Part shown: in pieces, positions 44,856 through 54,022 of the stretch | How positions within the stretch are numbered: the stretch's first letter is position 1 | How the letters are laid out: every line of letters begins with the position of its first letter | Origin: Mariniphaga sp. | Lineage (GTDB): Bacteria > Bacteroidota > Bacteroidia > Bacteroidales > Prolixibacteraceae | Direction of reading: 5' to 3' | Length of the DNA stretch: 64,000 nucleotides | Assembly: GCA_025355585.1 (NCBI GenBank) | Contig: JANXZJ010000086.1 | Location: 58,928-122,927 of the forward strand | Translations under genes and position numbers: made by a program | Notes under the pieces: model-generated | Seen by the model: the letters and a program-made list of their open reading frames with translations, nothing else | Databases searched by the model: none | What the model was told of the DNA's origin: nothing

Positions 44856-45539
44856 ATGAACGCGCAAAATGATGAATTCCGCAAATATGCGACGAAGCAT
44901 TTAGGCATCAGCAGTCTGAGTCTGCACAAATATGAGTCTGTCTATGCAAATGCTTATATTTCACCAACTATTATTGAAGAGCGGCAGATGAATGTTGCCC
45001 AGATGGATGTCTTTTCACGTTTGATGATGGATCGGATTATCTTCTTAGGTATAGCCATTGATGACTATGTTGCCAATATTATTCAGGCCCAGTTATTGTT
45101 TCTCGAATCAGCCGATCCGGGTAAAGACATACAAATCTATTTTAATTCTCCGGGCGGATCAGTACATGCAGGACTTGGGATCTATGATACAATGCAATAT
45201 ATCAATTGCGATGTGGCCACGATCTGCACAGGTATGGCGGCTTCGATGGCAGCAGTACTGATGACCGCAGGCACCAAAGGGAAACGATCTGCTTTGAAAC
45301 ACTCACGGATAATGATTCACCAGCCAATGGGCGGCGCTCAAGGTCAGGCTTCGGATATTCAGATTGTAGCAAAGGAAATTGCGAAATTGAAAACTGAGTT
45401 ATACCAGATTATTGCAACCCATTCGGGACAATCAATCGAAAAGGTTGAATTAGATTCGGATCGCGATTACTGGATGACATCTCAGGAAGCAAAGGATTAC
45501 GGAATGATTGACGATATCCTGATCCGCGTAAAGAAGTAA
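44856..45539 (+). CDS. clpP: ATP-dependent Clp protease proteolytic subunit ClpP
   Basis: A 227-residue serine peptidase that forms the ClpP barrel. The nucleophile Ser is in [11 protein letters not shown], the His in [14 protein letters not shown] and the Asp in [36 protein letters not shown] is the conserved oxyanion region. The start is the ATG at 44856 ([17 protein letters not shown]). An open frame extends to a TTG at 44769, but a promoter box overlaps that codon. The N-terminus carries a somewhat long propeptide-like segment common in Bacteroidetes. clpX follows after 42 nt. Confidence 0.95.
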   Translation: MNAQNDEFRKYATKHLGISSLSLHKYESVYANAYISPTIIEERQMNVAQMDVFSRLMMDRIIFLGIAIDDYVANIIQAQLLFLESADPGKDIQIYFNSPGGSVHAGLGIYDTMQYINCDVATICTGMAASMAAVLMTAGTKGKRSALKHSRIMIHQPMGGAQGQASDIQIVAKEIAKLKTELYQIIATHSGQSIEKVELDSDRDYWMTSQEAKDYGMIDDILIRVKK

Positions 45540-45581
45540 TTTGGGAGTTTTTTTCCCGCTCAGTAACCCTTATTTTGTATA

Positions 45582-46805
45582 ATGAAGAAAATGGATAAAT
45601 GTTCGTTTTGTGGCAGGGATAAGAAGGATGTTCAAATCCTGATTGCCGGTATGGAAGGTCACATCTGTGAAAACTGTATCGAGCAAGCTCATGCTATAAT
45701 CGACGAGGAATTTAAGAAAAATAAAAATTTCGATCTTGCCGGTGTTGAGTTGAAGAAACCTAAAGAAATCAAGGCATTTCTCGACCAATACGTAATTGGT
45801 CAGGACGACGCGAAGAAAGTTTTATCTGTAGCCGTTTACAATCATTACAAGCGGTTGAATCAGCATGCGGATGATGAAGGAACTGAGATTGAGAAATCAA
45901 ATATTATACTGGTAGGCCCGACTGGAACTGGCAAGACATTATTAGCTAAAACAATAGCGAAAATGTTGCATGTGCCTTTCACAATTGTTGATGCAACTGT
46001 CTTGACTGAAGCCGGATATGTAGGCGAAGATATTGAGAGTTTGCTCACACGACTTCTGCAGGTCGCAGATTATAACGTTGAAGCGGCCGAACGAGGTATC
46101 GTATTTATCGATGAGATTGATAAAATTGCCAGGAAAGGGGATAACCCTTCCATTACCCGTGATGTTTCGGGTGAAGGCGTTCAGCAAGGATTGCTCAAAC
46201 TTCTCGAAGGTTCGGTTGTTAATGTACCACCACAGGGTGGACGTAAACATCCCGAACAGAAAATGATTCCTGTAGATACAAAGAATATCCTTTTCATATG
46301 CGGTGGTGCATTTGAAGGAATTGACCGGAAAATTGGCCAGCGACTGAATACAAAAGTGGTGGGTTACAAAGCCAGCCTTGACAGTGGAATGGTAGACCGC
46401 AATAATTTACTTCAGTATGTTTCTCCGCAAGATCTTCGTGCATTTGGGCTTATTCCAGAGATTGTCGGACGCTTACCTGTTCTCACTTACCTGGTTCCGC
46501 TTGAAAGGGATGCGTTAAGACGGATTCTGACAGAGCCAAAGAATTCAATTATTAAACAGTATCAGAAATTGTTTAAAATGGACGGGATTAAAATCACCTT
46601 CCTTGAAGAAGCACTTTTTCTTATTGTAGATAAGGCGATTGAGTTTAAACTTGGCGCTCGTGGTCTTCGGGCTATTTGCGAAACGGTAATCATGGATGTG
46701 ATGTTCGAAATGCCTTCAGGTACTAATACCGAAGTCGTAATCACTCCTGAATTTGCATTGGAAAAAATTGATAAATTGAGTGCAATAAGATTACAAGCCA
46801 GTTAA
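45582..46805 (+). CDS. clpX: Clp protease ATP-binding subunit ClpX
   Basis: A 407-residue AAA+ unfoldase that feeds substrates to ClpP. The N-terminal zinc-binding domain has Cys7, Cys10, Cys29 and Cys32 (CSFCGRD .. GHICENC). Walker A is GPTGTGKT (about 111-118), Walker B is GIVFIDEIDKIA, and the pore loop GYVGEDIE and the ClpP-docking segment appear intact (LIPEIVGRLPVLTYL nearby). Length is normal. It is the last gene of tig-clpP-clpX, ended by a strong bidirectional hairpin. Confidence 0.96.
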   Translation: MKKMDKCSFCGRDKKDVQILIAGMEGHICENCIEQAHAIIDEEFKKNKNFDLAGVELKKPKEIKAFLDQYVIGQDDAKKVLSVAVYNHYKRLNQHADDEGTEIEKSNIILVGPTGTGKTLLAKTIAKMLHVPFTIVDATVLTEAGYVGEDIESLLTRLLQVADYNVEAAERGIVFIDEIDKIARKGDNPSITRDVSGEGVQQGLLKLLEGSVVNVPPQGGRKHPEQKMIPVDTKNILFICGGAFEGIDRKIGQRLNTKVVGYKASLDSGMVDRNNLLQYVSPQDLRAFGLIPEIVGRLPVLTYLVPLERDALRRILTEPKNSIIKQYQKLFKMDGIKITFLEEALFLIVDKAIEFKLGARGLRAICETVIMDVMFEMPSGTNTEVVITPEFALEKIDKLSAIRLQAS

Positions 46806-46823
46806 ATCTATTTTATTAGTCAT

Positions 46824-46863
46824 AAAAAAAGGTCGTTTTGCATTTGCAGAACGACCTTTTTTT
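46824..46863. terminator. Bidirectional terminator between clpX and the FabH-like gene
   Basis: A long stem AAAAAAAGGTCGTT / AACGACCTTTTTTT with a loop of about 12 nt. A and T runs flank it on both sides, serving the two convergent transcripts. Confidence 0.9.
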
Positions 46864-46875
46864 GAAGTGAAATTT

Positions 46876-47958
46876 TTATTCGGGCATTTTATAAACAATT
46901 GAATTAATTGCCATTCCGGCACCAACAGAGGTAAGAATGATTACATCGCCTTTGGCAATTTGATGGTCCTCCATCTTGTCCTTCAATATCAGATCAAGAA
47001 GTGTTGGAACAGTTGCGGTAGAAGAGTTTCCAAACCTGCGGATGGTCATAGGCATCACACTCTTATCATATTCGCGCTTGCCGTAGAGCCGGAACACACG
47101 ACTCAGGATCGCTTCATCCATTTTTTCGTTGGCCTGATGAATCAAAACCTTGCTGACATTATCAAGGTGAAGACCTGCTTTGTCAAGACTATCTTTAACA
47201 ACTCCCGGAACTGTGCTTAAAGCATAGGCATATACTTTTGCCCCAAGCATCCTTAAATAATGGTGATCTTTCGGGATCGCAGGATTCAGTGAGAATCCCA
47301 TGTTGAGCATATCATGATCAAAATCGGAACGGCTGGAATGTGACAAAATTCCGACAGGTACTTCGCTTTCGACCGCTTCAACAATTACGGCACCAGCTCC
47401 GTCAGAAAAAATCATCCGATCGCGATCATAAGGATCGGCTACCCTTGATAGAACGTCGGCTCCAATTACAAGCCCACGTTTAAATGTACCGCTTTTAATA
47501 TACGCATCAGCAATGATCATAGCCGTTGTCCAGCCGGGGCAACCGGAAGTTACATCGTTCGTTAAAATCGCAGGATTCTTAATTCCAAGTTTTGTCTTTA
47601 CCCGGTTGGCTAATGCAGGAGTAAGATCGGTTTGCAAAATTCCGTGAACCATGTCGCCGAAATTATGTGCAAAAAGAATAAACTCGAATGTTTCAGGATC
47701 AATTCCCGAAGTTTCGATTGCTTCACGCGCTGCAAATGAGGCAAGATCGCTGGTTACCTGATCGTCTTCAGCATATCTGCGCTCCTCGATATTAGTAATT
47801 TCAAAAAATTTACGGATGATCTCCGAATTTGGGATCTCAAATTTTACATTAGAAGCTGGATCGTAGAACTCAGCATCCAGAAAAAAATCGTTTGTGATTA
47901 TTTTGCCCGGGATATAAGATCCGGTGCCAACAATAACAGTATAAACTTTTTTATTCAT
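46876..47958 (-). CDS. 3-oxoacyl-ACP synthase III (FabH-like) family protein
   Basis: A 360-residue thiolase-fold condensing enzyme. The catalytic cysteine is in DVTSGCPGWTTAM (about 141), the His in VLIHQANEKM and the Asn in RRFGNSSTATVP; canonical FabH has WGN at the last position, so Phe for Trp is a small departure. It is about 30-40 residues longer than housekeeping FabH, and an internal segment SDFDHDMLNMGFSLNPAI looks special. It may make a secondary lipid rather than start fatty-acid synthesis. It is the second gene of a unit with lpxH, 5 nt apart. Confidence 0.85.
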   Translation of the reverse strand: MNKKVYTVIVGTGSYIPGKIITNDFFLDAEFYDPASNVKFEIPNSEIIRKFFEITNIEERRYAEDDQVTSDLASFAAREAIETSGIDPETFEFILFAHNFGDMVHGILQTDLTPALANRVKTKLGIKNPAILTNDVTSGCPGWTTAMIIADAYIKSGTFKRGLVIGADVLSRVADPYDRDRMIFSDGAGAVIVEAVESEVPVGILSHSSRSDFDHDMLNMGFSLNPAIPKDHHYLRMLGAKVYAYALSTVPGVVKDSLDKAGLHLDNVSKVLIHQANEKMDEAILSRVFRLYGKREYDKSVMPMTIRRFGNSSTATVPTLLDLILKDKMEDHQIAKGDVIILTSVGAGMAINSIVYKMPE

Positions 47959-47963
47959 ATCTA

Positions 47964-48737
47964 TTAATTACTTTTCGTAAGCGTTTCATTTATAATTTTT
48001 TCCAATCGAAATGTATTCCCGTCATAAACTCCGTATGTGCTTCCTTTAAACCAGTCACCCAAAATGATCATCTTACTGTTTTCTGTCAATTGAAAATCAA
48101 GAGCTATATGACGGTGTCCCAGTACGAAATAATCAAAATGCTTCTCTTTCAATTTTTTACGTGCGAATATAATCTGATGTTCGCGTTCCTCGCCTAAAAA
48201 ACCTGCACCCTCGACTCCTCTGGCTAACCTGCTGTTTTTCGACCAGTAGTGCGCCAGGCGGAAAGATAAATCGGGATGGACTTTGGCAAAAGCCCACTGA
48301 GCAAGCTTGTTGTGAAAGAATTTTGTCAGAATCTGATATTTAATGTCTGTTTTCCCAAGATCATCCCCATGGGCGAGAAAGAATTTTTTCCCGAAGAACT
48401 CAGTCTCCATTGGTTCGCGATGAATAATCATTCCAGTTTCGCGGGGAAGGTAATCGAAAACCCATATGTCATGATTTCCAGTAAAAAAATGAACCGGGAT
48501 TCCGCTATCGCAAATCTCGGCAAGTGCCCCAAGCACACGAACAAAACCCTGTGGCGCTACCTTGCGATATTCAAACCAGAAATCGAAAATGTCGCCAAGG
48601 AGAAATATTATTGCTGCATCTTTTTTGATCTGGTGTAACCAGCTCACAAACAGCAATTCTCTCTCGCGATTATGCTTCAGTGCAGGAGATCCTAGATGAA
48701 CATCAGAAGCAAAATATATTTTTTTCGATAGGTTCAA
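47964..48737 (-). CDS. lpxH: UDP-2,3-diacylglucosamine diphosphatase LpxH
   Basis: A 257-residue metallophosphoesterase that removes UMP from UDP-diacylglucosamine in lipid A synthesis. All metal-binding motifs are present in order: FASDVHLGSP, LLGDIFDFWFEY, FFTGNHDIW, FLAHGDDLG and VLGHRHIAL. The WF in IFDFWFEY is typical of LpxH. It acts at the inner face of the cytoplasmic membrane. It is the first gene of a two-gene unit with the FabH-like synthase, and a well-formed promoter lies about 45 nt upstream. Confidence 0.93.
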   Translation of the reverse strand: MNLSKKIYFASDVHLGSPALKHNRERELLFVSWLHQIKKDAAIIFLLGDIFDFWFEYRKVAPQGFVRVLGALAEICDSGIPVHFFTGNHDIWVFDYLPRETGMIIHREPMETEFFGKKFFLAHGDDLGKTDIKYQILTKFFHNKLAQWAFAKVHPDLSFRLAHYWSKNSRLARGVEGAGFLGEEREHQIIFARKKLKEKHFDYFVLGHRHIALDFQLTENSKMIILGDWFKGSTYGVYDGNTFRLEKIINETLTKSN

Positions 48738-48779
48738 ACCTTTTTATTAACTAAATGATAATCGTTCTTTAATTATCGG

Positions 48780-48809
48780 CAAAGATAGACCTAAAAAGCA
48801 ATTTTTCAA
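48780..48809 (-). promoter_or_regulatory. Promoter for lpxH and the FabH-like gene
   Basis: On the minus strand, TTG (48807-48809) is followed after 19 nt by TATCTTTG (48780-48787). Both boxes and the spacing fit the Bacteroidetes consensus. Confidence 0.65.
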
Positions 48810-48902
48810 GATTCTAAATAGTTTGTGTGCATTTTTTGAAATAGACATTGAATCAATATTCAACATCTCAATACAACCAAATTGTAAGGACATAACAATG
48901 AG

Positions 48903-50048
48903 TTATTTGAAAATTTTGCTCAATGCTTGATTTAAAGCCGGTCCTTTCAGATTCCTTGCAATAATGTTGCCCTCTTTGTCTAACAGGTAATTAAATGGTA
49001 ATTCCTGAATATTATAGTTGGTTACTGCCTGAAAACTACCTTTCATGTCACCAACATTAATGCAACTTAAATTATCATTTGCAATGGCTTCCATCCACGC
49101 AGCCCTGTCATTGTCAACACTAACCATGAATATTTCGAATCCACGGTTTTTAAATTTATTATAGATCTCTGATAATACAGGATTTACTATTCGGGAAGCT
49201 CTATCCTTGGCTGACCAAAAATGAACCAACACATATTTGCCATGAAGTGACCATAAACTTTTCTCCCGACCATCAGCATCGGGCAGAACAATATTGGGGG
49301 TATTTACCGCATTCTCCTGCAAGACAGATGCAAGTTTCTTATTCTGTTCTTCTTTAACAAATTGCAGGGTATTGTTGTAAAGCGCGATAACCTGTTCATT
49401 TTTAGGGTATACAGAATATAAAGCAGATGCGGCTGTTTTCATCGTTTGTAAGTCGTTTACTACAAAGCTATTATCGTCCCATTTTTGGTAGAGTGCATAA
49501 ACGGATGCCAATGAAAAGGGATTTCTCTTAATAAATGAAGTGACATAATTGGAATGATCGGTTTTTACAATCGTGTAATATGCATCCCATTCTTCAATTT
49601 TTGAACTGAAAAGCGGATCGTTTTTATGCATATCATAAAGCTTTCTTATGGAATCAATCTGCGATTTTGCTGAAGAGAACCGATTGTCCAGATCGAGCAA
49701 TTTTTCGGATCCTATCGATCCTTTAATCTTATAGTCACTTGTGAAGTTTTTATACGATCCTTTGATCTTCGCATTTTCTGCAGAGTCGACAAGTAAAGTT
49801 ACAAAACTACTTTTCGAAAGTTTCAATAAATAAAATGCCGGAGAAGAGGTGTTTCCTTTGAACTCAAATTTACCGTCTTTGTCAAGTTTGACAGAATCTG
49901 GTGGTAACTGATTGCTAATTAATATTTTATTAAAGTAAATCATTTTCCCCGCGCCACCATCCAATTGTCCCGAAATTGTGAAGTTTGTCTTCTTTCCACA
50001 AGAGAATAGGGCAGTTAGAACAATTAATAAATAAAATGCTTTTTTCAT
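48903..50048 (-). CDS. Thioredoxin-fold lipoprotein lacking the CxxC motif (DUF4369-TlpA-like)
   Basis: A lipoprotein of about 381 residues; the ATG at 50048 puts the lipobox LFSC close to the N-terminus (MKKAFYLLIVLTALFSCGKK). A DUF4369-like beta domain follows (ISGQLDGGAGKMIYFNKI), then a helical middle, then a TlpA/AhpC-type thioredoxin fold (VLPDADGREKSLWSLHGKYV .. LPFNYLLDKEGNIIARNL). In redox-active relatives the segment after HFW is A-x-W-C-x-x-C; here it reads HFWSAKDRASRIVNPVL with no cysteine. Thiol redox activity is therefore unlikely. It may be a structural or substrate-binding paralogue at the membrane. Confidence 0.82.
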   Translation of the reverse strand: MKKAFYLLIVLTALFSCGKKTNFTISGQLDGGAGKMIYFNKILISNQLPPDSVKLDKDGKFEFKGNTSSPAFYLLKLSKSSFVTLLVDSAENAKIKGSYKNFTSDYKIKGSIGSEKLLDLDNRFSSAKSQIDSIRKLYDMHKNDPLFSSKIEEWDAYYTIVKTDHSNYVTSFIKRNPFSLASVYALYQKWDDNSFVVNDLQTMKTAASALYSVYPKNEQVIALYNNTLQFVKEEQNKKLASVLQENAVNTPNIVLPDADGREKSLWSLHGKYVLVHFWSAKDRASRIVNPVLSEIYNKFKNRGFEIFMVSVDNDRAAWMEAIANDNLSCINVGDMKGSFQAVTNYNIQELPFNYLLDKEGNIIARNLKGPALNQALSKIFK

Positions 50049-50147
50049 CGAAGATTTGATATTAGTCAAAGTTTTAATTGATAATCAATATTTTAACGGT
50101 TGTTGCCTTAAAGCATTGCTTATTTCAAAATTTTAATTTAATGGAAA

Positions 50148-50176
50148 CAAAAGTATAAATTCTTAGGTAAAATCAA
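50148..50176 (-). promoter_or_regulatory. Promoter for the thioredoxin-fold lipoprotein
   Basis: On the minus strand, TTG (50174-50176) is followed after 18 nt by TACTTTTG (50148-50155), which fits TAnnTTTG. It lies 100 nt before the start codon. Confidence 0.5.
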
Positions 50177-50279
50177 TGAGTTGATTAACTTTTGCTTCTC
50201 TTTTATTGATCATTAAAAGGAGATGGTGGCTTTCATCAATGTTATTTTGACTATTTTTACGACCTGAAAATTTGGTAGC

Positions 50280-51230
50280 GTGCATATTCATTACAATTTA
50301 GACAATTTCGAAGCTGTAAATCCGGTGGTCACCATTGGTACTTTTGATGGGGTTCATCTGGGACATCGTGAAGTTATCTCTGCATTAAAACAGATCAGTT
50401 TTCTTTCAGGAGGAGATTCGGTTGTATTTACCTTTGAACCGCATCCCCGAATTGTTGTATCTCCAGGGGAAGATTCGCTCAGACTGTTATCCACAAAAGA
50501 TGAAAAAATTAAATTGATGGAGGAAATCGGTATTGATCATCTGGTGATTTATCCCTTCACAATAGAATTTTCTAAACTACCGTATAACGAATTTGTTACA
50601 AAAATTCTTGTCGGGAAAATGAAAATCTCTGGCTTGGTTGTCGGTTACGATCATCGGTTCGGACAAGGGCGTCAAGGTGATTTTAGTTCACTTGAACTAC
50701 TTTCCCGCGAGATGAATTTCAAGGTAGAACAACTTTCTGAATTACTTGTTGACAGCAAGGTTGTTAGTTCTACAAAAATACGCCTGGCGCTTGAGGCAGG
50801 AGATATTTCAAAAGCAAACCATTTCCTTGGATACCGCTACTCGTTATCGGGAAAGGTGATTGAAGGGAAGCAATTGGGTCGTAAACTGGGGTTTCCCACT
50901 GCTAATATTGAAACATCTGACAGCCACAAGCTTGTTCCGGGTGATGGTGTTTATGCAGTATTTGTTCAAACCAGAGGTGAACTATTTAAAGGTATGTTAA
51001 ATGTCGGTTTCCGACCCACAGTGAATTATAATGCCGATCACAAAAGTATTGAAGTGCATATTTTTGACTTTGAATCTGATATTTACAACTCTGATATTAC
51101 CCTTTATTTTGTGATGAAGATTCGTGATGAACAAAAATTTGGCGGCATTGTTGAGTTGCAGGAGCAGCTGGTCAAAGACCGCATTATGGCGTTAAGTATT
51201 CTTTCAAAAGAAGATTTGGAGCAAATTTAA
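50280..51230 (+). CDS. ribF: Bifunctional riboflavin kinase/FAD synthetase RibF
   Basis: A 316-residue enzyme that makes FMN and FAD. The N-terminal nucleotidyltransferase has VTIGTFDGVHLGHREVI (about 18-34) and VVGYDHRFGQGRQGDF. The C-terminal flavokinase has GRKLGFPTANIE and GDGVYAVFVQT, and near the end the KIRDEQKFGGIVELQEQL region. The start is a GTG at 50280, which gives the usual short strand before the HIGH-type motif. It is 32 nt upstream of ahcY, same strand. Confidence 0.95.
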   Translation: MHIHYNLDNFEAVNPVVTIGTFDGVHLGHREVISALKQISFLSGGDSVVFTFEPHPRIVVSPGEDSLRLLSTKDEKIKLMEEIGIDHLVIYPFTIEFSKLPYNEFVTKILVGKMKISGLVVGYDHRFGQGRQGDFSSLELLSREMNFKVEQLSELLVDSKVVSSTKIRLALEAGDISKANHFLGYRYSLSGKVIEGKQLGRKLGFPTANIETSDSHKLVPGDGVYAVFVQTRGELFKGMLNVGFRPTVNYNADHKSIEVHIFDFESDIYNSDITLYFVMKIRDEQKFGGIVELQEQLVKDRIMALSILSKEDLEQI

Positions 51231-51262
51231 TTTCAAATATTTAGTAGATTATAATATAAAAC

Positions 51263-52675
51263 ATGATGATTTCTAAGAGTGAAAATTTTAAGGTAAAAGA
51301 CATCTCTTTGGCTGCATTTGGCAGAAAAGAGATCGAAATTGCGGAAAAAGAAATGCCTGGTTTGATGTCTTTGCGCAAAAAATACGGAGAAAGTAAGCCG
51401 TTAAAAGGCGCAAGGATAATGGGATCGTTGCATATGACAATCCAAACTGCAGTTTTAATTGAGACGTTGGTTGAGTTAGGCGCAGATGTGAGATGGTGTA
51501 GTTGTAATATTTTCTCAACTCAGGATCATGCAGCAGCTGCAATTGCCGAAGCAGGCGTTCCTGTGTTTGCATGGAAAGGGGAGACCCTGGCCGAATATTG
51601 GTGGTGTACTGAAAGGGCACTTGATTTTGGAAACGGTTTCGGTCCAATGTTGATTGTTGATGATGGTGGTGATGCAACAATGATGATTCATAGGGGATTT
51701 GAAGCTGAGGACAATGCCGGAATTCTCGATGCACCTGTCAGCGCTGAAGATGAAATTGAACTGAATAAAGTTTTAAAGCAAGTGCTCGTTGCCGATTCAA
51801 AACGGTGGCATCGTCAGGCTAAGGAAATCAAGGGCGTCTCGGAAGAGACAACAACTGGTGTCCACAGGCTTTACCAAATGGTTGAACAAGGGAAATTGTT
51901 GTTTCCTGCATTTAATGTAAACGATTCGGTTACCAAATCTAAATTTGATAACCTTTACGGATGCCGTGAATCACTGGCAGATGGAATCAAACGGGCCACA
52001 GATGTTATGATTGCCGGGAAAGTGGCAGTAATTGCCGGCTACGGTGATGTAGGCAAAGGATGTGCCCATTCAATGAGATCTTACGGAGCAAGGGTGATTA
52101 TTACCGAAATTGATCCTATTTGTGCCTTGCAGGCAGCAATGGAGGGTTTCGAAGTGAAAACCATGGATGAAGCAGTTACAGAAGGAAATATCTTTGTAAC
52201 CACAACAGGAAATCTGGATATCATTACTGGTGAGCATATGGCTGCCATGAAGGATCAGTCAATTGTTTGTAATATCGGTCACTTTGATAACGAAATTCAG
52301 GTTTCCCGTCTTGAGAAATGGACAGGAATAACGAAAATCAATATCAAGCCACAGGTTGATAAGTATATTTATGCTGATGGTCACTCGATTTTCTTGCTTG
52401 CTGAAGGACGCCTCGTTAATTTGGGATGTGCTACAGGGCATCCTTCTTTTGTGATGAGCAACTCATTTACAAACCAGACTTTGGCCCAGCTTGAGTTATG
52501 GAATAAAAAATATGAAATAGGGGTCTATCGTTTACCAAAGCATCTTGATGAAGAGGTTGCCAGACTTCACCTCGAGCAACTTGGTGTGAAGCTTACTGTT
52601 TTGACGCCAGAACAGGCTGGTTATCTTGGTATATCACCAAATGGTCCATACAAACCAGACCATTACCGGTATTAA
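51263..52675 (+). CDS. ahcY: Adenosylhomocysteinase
   Basis: A 470-residue NAD-dependent enzyme that splits S-adenosylhomocysteine to adenosine and homocysteine, clearing the by-product of methylation. Diagnostic stretches are [38 protein letters not shown], the NAD site [20 protein letters not shown] (about 252-271), and the C-terminal [20 protein letters not shown] and [10 protein letters not shown]. Length matches the longer form with an internal insert. It is probably co-transcribed with ribF and ends at a strong terminator. Confidence 0.97.
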   Translation: MMISKSENFKVKDISLAAFGRKEIEIAEKEMPGLMSLRKKYGESKPLKGARIMGSLHMTIQTAVLIETLVELGADVRWCSCNIFSTQDHAAAAIAEAGVPVFAWKGETLAEYWWCTERALDFGNGFGPMLIVDDGGDATMMIHRGFEAEDNAGILDAPVSAEDEIELNKVLKQVLVADSKRWHRQAKEIKGVSEETTTGVHRLYQMVEQGKLLFPAFNVNDSVTKSKFDNLYGCRESLADGIKRATDVMIAGKVAVIAGYGDVGKGCAHSMRSYGARVIITEIDPICALQAAMEGFEVKTMDEAVTEGNIFVTTTGNLDIITGEHMAAMKDQSIVCNIGHFDNEIQVSRLEKWTGITKINIKPQVDKYIYADGHSIFLLAEGRLVNLGCATGHPSFVMSNSFTNQTLAQLELWNKKYEIGVYRLPKHLDEEVARLHLEQLGVKLTVLTPEQAGYLGISPNGPYKPDHYRY

Positions 52676-52691
52676 TAGATTCCAACAAAGT

Positions 52692-52737
52692 AAAAGCGGT
52701 AAGAAGTACGTTTTTTGCGTTCTCTTACCGCTTTTTT
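52692..52737 (+). terminator. Terminator of ribF-ahcY
   Basis: A 13-bp stem AAAAGCGGTAAGA / TCTTACCGCTTTT with a loop of about 18 nt and a T run, 17 nt after the ahcY stop. Confidence 0.88.
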
Positions 52738-52836
52738 AGTAAAAAGGAATTTATGGATTTTCTATGTTGCCTTCCTTACTTCCTGAAAGCAGCCAGTTGC
52801 ACATGATCAATATTGTCGTTCAACTTATATTACGAC

Positions 52837-53322
52837 TTAATTTGTAACCGTCAGGCTTTCGAACCCTGAGCTTATGCTATAGCTTTGAAGATAATGGGTG
52901 GCAGGTCCTTTGGAGGTAGGTTGTCCACTTCCCATTAAATTAAACTCTGAACCGCATTTATTGCATTTACCAAAAAAATCGCTGCTGAAAACAGTAAATG
53001 GAGGTGTCGGAAGATTTTTAATTGGTTGAATTGTAACTATGCCTGAATAATCTTTCTCGTACGGACAGCAAGCATCGAAAGCATAATAAAGCTTTGAGTT
53101 GGGATCAACACATACGACGATAATGCCTTTGTAACCTTCATTTTGGAATAAAATTGAATTTCCCGGTATCTTTAAGTGGTTATATGTTGCTAACGGAATA
53201 TATAAGTTAACCCTTACATTCGGTAAGAAATTATTTTGATCCTTCGAGCAATTTACTGCGAACAGAAGTATTATTAAAGGTATTGCAATTTTGGGAACCA
53301 GGTTACGTATTATCTTGAACAT
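52837..53322 (-). CDS. Lipoprotein with a Rieske-like fold and four-cysteine site
   Basis: A 161-residue lipoprotein with lipobox LFAVNC after a long hydrophobic N-terminus. The middle has Rieske-like phrasing: YAFDACCPYEKD, then KCNKCGSEFNLMGSGQPTSG (split as KCNKCGSEF and NLMGSGQPT), then ATHYLQSY. In true Rieske proteins the cluster is held by C-x-H and C-x2-H; here the second box is CNKC and the first has no His, so cysteines replace the histidines. It may bind zinc, or an iron-sulfur cluster with four thiolates. It is divergent, with 35 nt to the next gene. Function unknown. Confidence 0.72.
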   Translation of the reverse strand: MFKIIRNLVPKIAIPLIILLFAVNCSKDQNNFLPNVRVNLYIPLATYNHLKIPGNSILFQNEGYKGIIVVCVDPNSKLYYAFDACCPYEKDYSGIVTIQPIKNLPTPPFTVFSSDFFGKCNKCGSEFNLMGSGQPTSKGPATHYLQSYSISSGFESLTVTN

Positions 53323-53357
53323 TTTATTTATTTTTATGGAATGCTAATATAGGTAAA

Positions 53358-53876
53358 ATGAATATCAATTCAATAATATTTCAATATGCAGCTATCGGTG
53401 ATTATTTATTTCTGATCATGATTGTTGTGGCATCAATTGTTCAGGCAATCTCTCAAAACAAAAAAAAGAAAGTGTTACAGGAGATGACGATGAAAAAGGA
53501 TACCCAAACAACCACAGTAATGCCGGAAGTTCTTGAAACAAAACCTGAGAATATGAAGGGCTATGATTCATCAATTGATAGTATCTTTGATTCAATTCAA
53601 AAAATGCTTGTTCCTGAATTTGAAGAGGAAAAACATACCTGGGGTGATGATTATCCCGAACCAAAGGCAGAGAAAATAATTGATAAAGCAGTTGAAAACT
53701 TGAATGATTCAGAGGCAAAATTAATGTGTGAAATTGAAGAAAGGCATACTGAACTCATTACTTCTAAACCTGTAACAGAAATTAAGGCAATAAGATATAA
53801 ATCCAGAATCAGGGATGGATTTAGCCTGAGAAAAGCAGTAGTCTATTCTGAAATTTTGAACAGAAAGTATACCTAA
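53358..53876 (+). CDS. Conserved membrane-anchored hypothetical protein
   Basis: A 172-residue protein with one N-terminal membrane helix (DYLFLIMIVVASIVQAI, about 14-32) followed directly by a basic KKKK stretch, so the rest is cytoplasmic. The body is acidic and polar with little predicted structure. The end, FSLRKAVVYSEILNRKYT, resembles a short C-terminal motif I associate with small Bacteroidetes hypothetical proteins. I do not recognise a function. It is divergent from the Rieske-like lipoprotein and 146 nt before greA. Confidence 0.65.
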   Translation: MNINSIIFQYAAIGDYLFLIMIVVASIVQAISQNKKKKVLQEMTMKKDTQTTTVMPEVLETKPENMKGYDSSIDSIFDSIQKMLVPEFEEEKHTWGDDYPEPKAEKIIDKAVENLNDSEAKLMCEIEERHTELITSKPVTEIKAIRYKSRIRDGFSLRKAVVYSEILNRKYT

Positions 53877-53933
53877 ATCAGCAGTTCAAATATTTTTCAG
53901 GCGCATAAATGTATTTTTCTTGAAGAATATTTT

Positions 53934-53985
53934 TAAATTTGTATTTAATCAGATCGGGAAGAGTTCCGGCACGCCGGAGTTCTTC
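53934..53985 (+). promoter_or_regulatory. -7 box and 5' hairpin leading into greA
   Basis: TAAATTTG (53934-53941) matches TAnnTTTG. About 10 nt after the expected start of transcription a 13-bp stem (GAAGAGTTCCGGC / GCCGGAGTTCTTC, two G-T pairs, 2-nt centre; 53958-53985) forms, followed by a T-rich stretch. It may be a stabilising 5' hairpin, a terminator of the upstream gene, or an attenuator for greA. Confidence 0.5.
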
Positions 53986-54022
53986 TTATTTTTTATGTAT
54001 TATCAGCAAAACTATTTACGAG

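Noticed and set aside
51231..51262. SAH or SAM riboswitch before ahcY
   Set aside because: Only 32 nt lie between ribF and ahcY and no structured element can fit.
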